The translations under genes were made by a program, and so were the position numbers. Below are positions 7,607 through 14,177 of a stretch of 21,081 nucleotides of DNA, piece after piece (position 1 is the first letter of the stretch; each line of letters opens with the position of its first letter). This DNA is from an uncultured Actinomycetes bacterium (GTDB taxonomy: Bacteria > Actinomycetota > Acidimicrobiia > Acidimicrobiales > Microtrichaceae), in contig CAJBIS010000008.1 in the NCBI GenBank assembly GCA_903953195.1, forward strand, positions 1 through 21,081. Reading direction: 5' to 3'. Under the pieces are notes generated by a model that saw only the letters and a list, made by a program, of their open reading frames with translations, did no database searches and was not told where the DNA came from.

Positions 7607-8919
7607 GAGGCACCGCCCTGATCGAAGCCGGGCACCGGTGCCACCAACCGGACCGTCGCGACCCGTCGCTGGTCCATCTCGGTCACGCCGATCGACCAGC
7701 CGTCGAACTCGAACGAGTCACCGACCGAGGGGATCCGCCCCAGCCGGTCGAGCACGAACCCGGCGAGGGTGTCGAAGTCGCCCTCGGGCAGCCCGAACCC
7801 GCACACATCCTTCACCTCGTCGGGATGGAGGCGGCCACTCAGCAGGTGTGCACCACCCCAGGTCCGACGGCTCGGCGTCGCGACGCGGTCGTGCTCGTCG
7901 GCGATGTCCCCGACGATCTCCTCGACGAGGTCCTCGAGGGTGACGATGCCGGCGAGCGACCCGTACTCGTCGAGCACGACGGCGAACTGACCGGCCTCCG
8001 ACTGCAGTTCGACCATCAGGTCGTCGAGCGGTTGGGTCTCCGGCACCATCCGGACGCGCCGCAACAGCCGGCTCAGCGGCTCGCTGCGACGCCGGTCGGG
8101 ATCGACGCCCAGCACGTCCTTGACGTGCACGACGCCCTCGATGCCGTCCACGTCGGTGCGGTACACGGGGAACCGCGACAGCCCGGTGCGAGCGGACGCG
8201 TCGAGCAGGTCGCCGGCGGTCCCGCCGATCGGGAGCGCTTCGACCTGAGGTCGGGGCGTCATGGCGTCGGCCGCGTTCTTGCTGCGGAACCGGAAGGCCC
8301 GTTCGAGCAGGTCGGCCTCCTCGTGGACGATCGTGCCGCCCGCCTCGGAACTGCGGACCAGCCGCTGGAGCTCCTCGCGGTTGCGGACCCCGGACAGTTC
8401 CTCGGCCGGTTCCATGCCGAACAACCGGAGCAGGCGCTCGGCGGCCGCATTGCACACGGTGATCACCGGACGGAACACACCGTCGAAGACGCGCATCGCC
8501 GGCCCGAGCGTCAACGTCACCGGTGTCGGGCGCGCCACGGCGACACCCTTCGGGATCAGCTCGCCCACGACCATCTGCACCACGGTGGTCAACGCCAGCG
8601 CGAGCGCCACCGACCAGGCGACACCGCTCCCCTCGCCGAGCACGCGCCCGACGAGCGGCTCGAGCAGCGGAGCGACGACCGGCTCGGCGAGCACGCCGAG
8701 TCCCAGACTGGCGAGCGTGATGCCGAACTGGGCTCCCGACAGGTGGAACGAGAGGTGTTCGAGCATCTTCGCCGCAGCCGCCGCCGAACGTGATCCGCCG
8801 TCGGCGAGCATGCGGATCTGGGTGCGGTCGACGGCGACGATCGCGAACTCGACCGCCACGAAGAAGGCGTTCGCAGCGATGAGTGCCGCAACGGCGGCGA
8901 GACCGACGGCGGTGCTCAC
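7603..8919 (-). CDS. CNNM/CBS/CorC-domain membrane protein
   Basis: Full-length member of the same family: CNNM transmembrane domain (about 1-195, with ANAFFVAVEFAIVAVDRTQ at 16-34 and VVGELIPKGVAVARP at 117-131), two CBS domains (about 215-340, ending VTLEDLVEEIVGDIADEHD) and a C-terminal CorC/HlyC domain (about 350-430, with LPEGDFDTLAGFVLDRLGRIP). The GTG at 8919 was chosen because it puts the first membrane helix at the N-terminus; the frame stays open upstream but that part is arginine-rich and reads like non-coding sequence. No clear Shine-Dalgarno is visible. It is the first gene of the minus-strand run, divergent from marR. A tandem long/short CNNM pair is known in mycobacteria (Rv1842c/Rv1841c). 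Confidence 0.87.
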   Translation of the reverse strand: MSTAVGLAAVAALIAANAFFVAVEFAIVAVDRTQIRMLADGGSRSAAAAAKMLEHLSFHLSGAQFGITLASLGLGVLAEPVVAPLLEPLVGRVLGEGSGVAWSVALALALTTVVQMVVGELIPKGVAVARPTPVTLTLGPAMRVFDGVFRPVITVCNAAAERLLRLFGMEPAEELSGVRNREELQRLVRSSEAGGTIVHEEADLLERAFRFRSKNAADAMTPRPQVEALPIGGTAGDLLDASARTGLSRFPVYRTDVDGIEGVVHVKDVLGVDPDRRRSEPLSRLLRRVRMVPETQPLDDLMVELQSEAGQFAVVLDEYGSLAGIVTLEDLVEEIVGDIADEHDRVATPSRRTWGGAHLLSGRLHPDEVKDVCGFGLPEGDFDTLAGFVLDRLGRIPSVGDSFEFDGWSIGVTEMDQRRVATVRLVAPVPGFDQGGAS

Positions 8920-8952
8920 CGCAGGTCGGAGATGGCGTCCGGCACGGGGGGA

Positions 8953-8958
8953 AGTGTA
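8953..8958 (-). promoter_or_regulatory. Candidate -10 of the CNNM-led operon
   Basis: Minus-strand TACACT fits TANNNT and would start transcription about 25 bases before the GTG at 8919. The -35 region is not recognisable. It lies about 45 bases from the marR palindrome, on the far side from marR. Confidence 0.35.
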
Positions 8959-9001
8959 GGTGGGGTGACGCGGGTCGCGGCGCGTTCCGGCTCCGCGTCG
9001 A

Positions 9002-9020
9002 TGGTTCGACGCTCGAAACA
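9002..9020. promoter_or_regulatory. Candidate MarR operator palindrome
   Basis: TGGTTCGACGCTCGAAACA is a 19-base imperfect palindrome: arms TG-x-TTCGA and TCGAA-x-CA around a CGC centre, with seven of eight arm positions pairing. Length and symmetry suit a MarR dimer. It covers the presumed -35 region of marR, so binding there would block transcription. Operator function is inferred from position and symmetry. Confidence 0.55.
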
Positions 9021-9032
9021 CCGCGGTACGCT
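9005..9032 (+). promoter_or_regulatory. Candidate marR operon promoter (leaderless)
   Basis: TTCGAC (9005-9010) and TACGCT (9027-9032) are 16 bases apart and resemble -35 and -10 elements. The -10 ends six bases before the GTG at 9039, which would place the transcript start at or next to the start codon. No Shine-Dalgarno is present, in agreement with a leaderless mRNA. Confidence 0.5.
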
Positions 9033-9038
9033 GCCCGG

Positions 9039-9500
9039 GTGCCCGCCGTGAACCCCCGACGCGACGCCGATGCGGTCCGTGCCGCGGCGCGACTGGCGAA
9101 GGTGGCCGGCACGGCGCTCGCCGAGGGTGACCTGAGCCTGGCGCAGTACCGCGTCCTCGTGTTCCTCGACCGCGCCGATCGGCCCGCCACCCAGGTGGCG
9201 GCGCTGCTCGATGTGACGCCGCCGACCGTGACGTCGCTCGTCGACCACCTCGAGGCGCGCGGCCTCGTCGAGCGCAAGGCCGACGCCGATGACCGCCGAC
9301 GCGTCATGTGCTCCCTGACCGCAGCCGGTCGCCGGGCGCTGCAGCACGGCGACGCACTCGTCGGCGCACGCCTCGGGCGGCTGCTCGACCGGTTGCCCGA
9401 CGAGGAGGCCGAGAACGTCCGCGTCGGGCTCGAGTCCCTCAACCGGGCGATGGAGCTCGCCCTCGCGGACCGCTTCGGCGACACCGCACCCGGTACGTGA
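9039..9500 (+). CDS. MarR-family transcriptional regulator
   Basis: A 153-residue winged-helix regulator of the MarR family, expected to bind DNA as a dimer and release it on ligand binding or oxidation. The recognition-helix region reads TPPTVTSLVDHLEARGLVER (60-79), followed by the wing with the family hallmark DADDRRRV (82-89) and LTAAGR. The GTG at 9039 was chosen from the leaderless promoter six bases upstream; GTG at 9048 is a close alternative, and codons further upstream in the frame look non-coding. Its stop overlaps the first ABC transporter gene (GTGA, 9497-9500), so it is the first gene of a four-gene operon. It probably represses its own operon through the palindrome at 9002-9020. 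Ligand unknown. Confidence 0.9.
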   Translation: MPAVNPRRDADAVRAAARLAKVAGTALAEGDLSLAQYRVLVFLDRADRPATQVAALLDVTPPTVTSLVDHLEARGLVERKADADDRRRVMCSLTAAGRRALQHGDALVGARLGRLLDRLPDEEAENVRVGLESLNRAMELALADRFGDTAPGT

Positions 9501-11401
9501 GCGACCTGCTCGGCGCAGGCAGTCCGTCGGCCACGGCCGCGATTCCGCCGGTCAGCGCCGCCGAGGGCCTGCGTCTCGGCTGGATCCGCCGGCTGTGGCC
9601 GATTCTCCGACCCCAGCGGCGACTGGTCATCACGTCGTTCCTGCTCGGTGTCGCCGCGCTCATCATCCAGGTGGCGGTGCCGACCATCGTGGGTACCGCC
9701 ATCGACCAGTCGATCGCCTCGACGGGACAGCGGCTCGAGCCCTACCTGGTCGTGCTGGCGGTCCTGGCGCTGGCACGTGCCGCGCTCAGCGTCATCTACC
9801 GATTCGGGCTCTACCGGATGGCGTACCGAGTCGAGTACGACCTGCGCACGCTGCTCTACCGCCACTACACGGGCCTGTCGTTCAGCTTCTTCGACCGCGT
9901 GCAGACCGGGCAGCTCATCAGCCGGGCCCAGTCGGATGTGCGATCGGTCCAGCTGTACCTGGCGGTCGCTCCCCTCATCGCCACGTCGATCATCTCGTTC
10001 GCTGTCGCGATCGGCGTGATGCTCTGGACGAACGTCGGGTTGACCATCGCCGCCGTGATCGCGTTGCCCGGCGTGTACGTCGTCGGCGTCGCGCTGCGGA
10101 ACCGGCTGTTCCCGCTGAGCTGGATCATCCAGGGTCGTCAGGCCGAAGTGGCGACCGTCGTCGAGGAGAGCGTCGCCGGGGTGCGGGTCGTCCAGTCCTT
10201 CGCCGCCGAGGACCGACAGGTCCGGGCCATGGCCACCGCGGCGAGGCGCCTCCGGTGGGCGAACGTCGAGCAGGGCCTCATCCGGGCGCGGCTGGCGCCG
10301 CTGCTCGAGAACCTGCCGCGGATCGGCTCGGTCCTCGTCCTGTTGTACGGCGGCTGGTTGGTCATCGAGGGCCGGCTCGAGATCGGCGCCATCATCGCCT
10401 TCAACTCCTACATCGTGCTGCTGCAGGTGCCGTTCCGGTTCCTCGGGTTCTTCCTGATCCTCGGACAACGGGCGCGGGCATCGGCGGAACGCATCTTCGA
10501 GCTGCTCGACGAGGAGTCCGAGATCGTGGACCCGGCCGAACCCCGCGACCTCGACCACGTCACGGGGCGGGTCGAGTTCCGCGACGTCCACTTCGGCTAC
10601 GGCGACGGCCCCGACGTGCTCGACGGCGTCGACCTGACGATCGAACCCGGCGAGACCGTCGCCATCGTCGGCGCGACCGGCTCCGGCAAGTCCACGCTCG
10701 GACGCCTGCTGTGCCGCTTCTACGACCCTCGCTCGGGCTCGGTCCGCCTCGACGACGTCGACGTGCGCGACCTGCGGGTCGCCGACGTCCGTTCGAACGT
10801 GGTCGTGGTTCCGGACGAACCGTTCCTGTTCTCCACATCGCTCCGCGACAACCTGACCTACGGCCGACCGGACCTGCAGGGTCGGAGCACCGACGACACC
10901 GGCGGACCCGACCGGGCGGCCGATGACGCCGACGTCCCCACCGACCTGCGTGCCGTGGCACACGCCGTGGACGCCGACCGTTTCATCACCGCGTTCGACG
11001 ACGGCTACGACACCGTGGTCGGCGAACGCGGCTACACGCTCTCGGGTGGACAGCGGCAGCGCGTCTCGTTGGGTCGGGCGCTGCTCGTCGAACCGGCCGT
11101 GCTCGTGCTCGACGACGCGACCAGCGCGATCGACGTGCACGTCGAACACCACATCCACGAGGCGTTGCGGGCGGCCCGGTCCGACCGCACGACGGTGCTG
11201 ATCGCACACCGCCTGTCGACGATCACGCTCGCCGATCGTGTCGTCCTGCTCGACGGCGGCCGGATCGTCGCTGCGGGCACCCACGCCGAACTGCTCGACG
11301 GTGTCCCCCGCTACCGCGAGATCCTGGCGAGCACCCTCGTCGCCGAGGAGGCCGAGGGCACGGGGACCGACGGAAGCGACCAGCCGGAGGACGCCACATG
11401 A
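9497..11401 (+). CDS. ABC exporter half-transporter, degenerate ATP site
   Basis: Type IV ABC exporter half-transporter of 634 residues: six-helix membrane domain (about 40-330) then an ATPase domain (about 358-612). Walker A is GATGSGKST (392-400), the signature LSGGQ (515-519) and the H-loop His571. Two key positions deviate: the Walker B catalytic Glu is Asp540 (VLVLDDATS) and the Q-loop glutamine is Asp440 (VPDEPF). This is the pattern of the degenerate subunit of heterodimeric exporters, with the next gene as partner. An Asp-rich insert of roughly 20 residues lies at about 460-483, between the Q-loop region and the signature. The GTG at 9497 overlaps the marR stop; the next gene overlaps its own stop by ATGA. 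Substrate unknown: drug, lipid or peptide export are all possible. Confidence 0.9.
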   Translation: MSDLLGAGSPSATAAIPPVSAAEGLRLGWIRRLWPILRPQRRLVITSFLLGVAALIIQVAVPTIVGTAIDQSIASTGQRLEPYLVVLAVLALARAALSVIYRFGLYRMAYRVEYDLRTLLYRHYTGLSFSFFDRVQTGQLISRAQSDVRSVQLYLAVAPLIATSIISFAVAIGVMLWTNVGLTIAAVIALPGVYVVGVALRNRLFPLSWIIQGRQAEVATVVEESVAGVRVVQSFAAEDRQVRAMATAARRLRWANVEQGLIRARLAPLLENLPRIGSVLVLLYGGWLVIEGRLEIGAIIAFNSYIVLLQVPFRFLGFFLILGQRARASAERIFELLDEESEIVDPAEPRDLDHVTGRVEFRDVHFGYGDGPDVLDGVDLTIEPGETVAIVGATGSGKSTLGRLLCRFYDPRSGSVRLDDVDVRDLRVADVRSNVVVVPDEPFLFSTSLRDNLTYGRPDLQGRSTDDTGGPDRAADDADVPTDLRAVAHAVDADRFITAFDDGYDTVVGERGYTLSGGQRQRVSLGRALLVEPAVLVLDDATSAIDVHVEHHIHEALRAARSDRTTVLIAHRLSTITLADRVVLLDGGRIVAAGTHAELLDGVPRYREILASTLVAEEAEGTGTDGSDQPEDAT

Positions 11402-13383
11402 GCATGGGCCCTCCTCCGGGTTCGCCGCTCGGCGGGCCGGCCGGCGCCGGGCTGCCGTTCACCGGCATCCCCCCGGAACTGGCCGAGCGGGCGCAACGCA
11501 TCCTCGACCGTGAGCCCCCGGCCACCCCGCCGCCGGTCGCCTTCAGTCACCGCGCCGAGGCCGGCGAACCGTTCACGCTGCGGCGGTTCCTGTGGCCGAG
11601 CCGCGGGGCACTCCTGGTTGCGCTGCTCCTCGTCGCGATCGAGACGGCGTCGCTCCTCGCCGGCCCGCTGCTGGTGCAGGTCGGCGTCGACCGCGGCATC
11701 ACCGCCGGGGACTTCCGTGTCGTGGTCATCGTCTCGCTGGCCTACCTCGGGGTGATCGTCGCCAACGTGCTCCTCGGGTGGCTCCGCGGCAGCTTCACGA
11801 TCCACCTCGGCGAGCGGCTCATGGAGCGCCTGCGGCTCCGGGTGTTCACGCACCTCGAACGCCTGTCGCTGGACTTCCACGAGCGCGAGCAGGCCGGCGT
11901 GATCATGACCCGCATGACCAGCGACACCGAGAACCTCTCGGCGCTGTTCCAGGAGGGGCTCGTCCAGATGGCGGTCCAGGGACTGACGGTCATCGTGATC
12001 GCGGTCCTCATGCTGCTGCTCGACGTCCGGATGGCCGCCGTGATCCTGCTGGGCATCGTGCCCGCGCTCATCGCGACGTCGCTGTGGTACCGGAAGCGCT
12101 CCACCGTCGGGTACGACCGGGTGCGCGACCGGCTCTCGCTCGTGCTCGCCGACCTGCAGGAGAACCTCGCCGGCGTGCGGACCGTTGCGGCGTTCGACCG
12201 CGGCCGCCGCAACGCGTCGCACCACGAGGCGCTGGCCGGCGACTATCTGGAGGCGAACCTGGTCACCGCTCGCACCGGCGCCATCTTCGGGTCGATCGGT
12301 GAGCTGCTCGGCGTGCTCGGACAGGTCCTCATCCTCGCGATCGGTGGGATGCAGGTGCGCTCCGGCGACCTCAGCCTCGGCCGACTGTTCAGCTTCCTGT
12401 TGTTCCTCGGACTGCTGTTCGCCCCGGTGCAGCAACTCGTGCAGCTGTACACGACCTACCAGCAGGGCCGGTCGTCCTCCCGCAAGCTCGCGGAACTGCT
12501 CGCCGAGTCGCCGAGTGTCGTCGAGGCACCGGACGCGCATCCGCTCCCGGCGATCGAGGGGCGGCTCGAGCTGCGCGACGTCGGCTTCGCCTACCGGAGC
12601 GATGCCTCGGGCGGGACCGGTCCGCAGGTGCTCGACCACTTCGACCTCGTGGTCGAGCCGGGCGAGACACTCGCGATCGTCGGACCGACGGGCGCCGGCA
12701 AGTCGACCGTGGCCAAGCTCGTGGCCCGCTTCTACGACCCGACCAGCGGCGCGGTCCTCGTCGACGGCGTCGATCTGCGGGCGGTGACGATCGCATCGCT
12801 CCGACGGCAGCTCGGCGTCGTGCCACAGGAGCCGTTCCTGTTCCAGGGGACGGTGCGCGACAACCTGATCATCGGGGCACCCGACGCCAGCGATGCCGAG
12901 CTCGATCGGGCCTGCCGGGAGGTGGGTGTCGACGAGCTCGTCGCCCGCCTCGCCGACGGGTACGACACACCGGTCCACGAGCGCGGTGTGTCACTGTCGG
13001 CCGGCGAGCGTCAGCTGCTCGGCCTCGCCCGCGCGTTCGTCGCCCGACCGAGAGTGCTGATCCTCGACGAGGCCACCTCCAATCTGGACGCGCAGTCGGA
13101 GCGACGGGTCGAGGCCGCGCTCGACACGCTGCTCGAGGGGCGCACGGCGATCGTGGTCGTGCACCGGCTCTCGACGGCCCGACGAGCGGACCGCATCGCC
13201 GTCGTGGACCGGCCCGACGGCGGAGGCGCAGCGCAGGTGCTCGAGCTCGGCACGCACGACGAACTCGTCGCTGCCGACGGCCGGTACGCCGCGATGTGGC
13301 GCCGGTGGGAGTCGCACCTGACCGACGCCGAGCGTTCGGCGCCCGCCCCGGGAGGCCCGATCGCCGGCGAGCCGGCCTCGTGA
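11398..13383 (+). CDS. ABC exporter half-transporter, consensus Walker B
   Basis: Partner half-transporter of 661 residues. A Pro/Gly-rich N-terminal tail of about 60 residues precedes the membrane domain (about 65-360) and the ATPase domain (about 388-640). Walker A is GPTGAGKST (429-437), the Q-loop Gln477 is in VPQEPF, Walker B is VLILDE with Glu558, and His589 is the H-loop. Its signature is LSAGE (533-537) rather than LSGGQ. In a heterodimer this altered signature would face the degenerate Walker B of the upstream subunit, so one ATP site is consensus and the other non-catalytic. Start and stop both overlap the neighbours by four bases. Substrate unknown. Confidence 0.9.
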   Translation: MSMGPPPGSPLGGPAGAGLPFTGIPPELAERAQRILDREPPATPPPVAFSHRAEAGEPFTLRRFLWPSRGALLVALLLVAIETASLLAGPLLVQVGVDRGITAGDFRVVVIVSLAYLGVIVANVLLGWLRGSFTIHLGERLMERLRLRVFTHLERLSLDFHEREQAGVIMTRMTSDTENLSALFQEGLVQMAVQGLTVIVIAVLMLLLDVRMAAVILLGIVPALIATSLWYRKRSTVGYDRVRDRLSLVLADLQENLAGVRTVAAFDRGRRNASHHEALAGDYLEANLVTARTGAIFGSIGELLGVLGQVLILAIGGMQVRSGDLSLGRLFSFLLFLGLLFAPVQQLVQLYTTYQQGRSSSRKLAELLAESPSVVEAPDAHPLPAIEGRLELRDVGFAYRSDASGGTGPQVLDHFDLVVEPGETLAIVGPTGAGKSTVAKLVARFYDPTSGAVLVDGVDLRAVTIASLRRQLGVVPQEPFLFQGTVRDNLIIGAPDASDAELDRACREVGVDELVARLADGYDTPVHERGVSLSAGERQLLGLARAFVARPRVLILDEATSNLDAQSERRVEAALDTLLEGRTAIVVVHRLSTARRADRIAVVDRPDGGGAAQVLELGTHDELVAADGRYAAMWRRWESHLTDAERSAPAPGGPIAGEPAS

Positions 13384-14177
13384 GCGGCAGCGCGAGTGAC
13401 GTCTCCGCGCTGACGTTGCGCGGCGTCGGCCTCACCCGTGACGGACGGGACCTGCTCGTCGACGTCGACTGGGAGGTGCGTCGCGGCGAGTGCTGGGTGG
13501 TGCTCGGCGCCAACGGCTCGGGCAAGACCTCGCTGGCGAGGATCGCCGCGCTGTACGACCATCCGAGTCGCGGCGAGGTGCGGGTGCTGGGCGAGACGCT
13601 GGGGCGGACCGATGTGCGGTCGCTCCGCCGCAGGGTGGCCCTGGTGTCGGCGGCGATGGCCGATCTCGTCCGTCCGGACCTGACCGCGCTCGACGTGGTC
13701 GTGTCGGCGAAGAATGCCGCGCTCGAACCGTGGTGGCACACCTACGACGACGCCGACCGTGACCGGGCGCGGTCGCTGCTGGCCGACCAGCACGTCGACC
13801 ACACCGCCGGCCGGCGCTTCGGGTCGCTCAGCTCGGGTGAGCGCCAGCGCGTCCTGCTGGCACGCGCGCTGATGGCCGGCCCCGAACTGGTGCTGCTCGA
13901 CGAGCCGGCCGCCGGCCTCGATCTGGGTGGTCGCGAGGAGCTCGTCGGACGGATGGACGAGCTCGTGCGCCGTGCGGGCTCGCCGCCGCTGGTGCTCGTC
14001 ACGCACCACGTCGAGGAGATCCCACCCTCGGCGACCCACGTCCTCGCGCTCCGCGCCGGTCGGGTCGTGGCGCAGGGGCCCATCGACTCGACTCTCGACG
14101 ATGCGTTGCTCGCGACGACCTTCGACGTGCGGGTCCGGCTCGACCACGCAGGTGGACGCTGGCGGATCGGCGGCTGA
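13380..14177 (+). CDS. Stand-alone ABC ATPase
   Basis: A 265-residue ATP-binding subunit without membrane segments. Walker A is GANGSGKT (43-50), signature LSSGE (150-154), Walker B LVLLDEPAAGLD (170-181) and His209 in VTHH. The general look is that of importer-type or YlmA/ModF-like ATPases, not exporter half-transporters. It is translationally coupled to the exporter pair (GTGA, 13380-13383), yet the exporter subunits already carry their own ATPase domains, so its role in this operon is unclear. It could energise a permease encoded elsewhere, or act without a permease. Its stop TGA at 14175-14177 abuts the glgX stop on the other strand with no spacer. Confidence 0.85.
   Translation: MSGSASDVSALTLRGVGLTRDGRDLLVDVDWEVRRGECWVVLGANGSGKTSLARIAALYDHPSRGEVRVLGETLGRTDVRSLRRRVALVSAAMADLVRPDLTALDVVVSAKNAALEPWWHTYDDADRDRARSLLADQHVDHTAGRRFGSLSSGERQRVLLARALMAGPELVLLDEPAAGLDLGGREELVGRMDELVRRAGSPPLVLVTHHVEEIPPSATHVLALRAGRVVAQGPIDSTLDDALLATTFDVRVRLDHAGGRWRIGG

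Noticed and set aside
7718..11284. Open frame of 1188 codons on the minus strand across marR and the ABC genes
   Set aside because: Its composition is that of a frame-shifted shadow, and it runs through two strands' worth of firmly identified genes.
13380..14177. Lone ABC ATPase as the missing ThiQ
   Set aside because: It is on the opposite strand and translationally coupled to the exporter genes, with no sign of the TPP riboswitch; kept only as a testable option.
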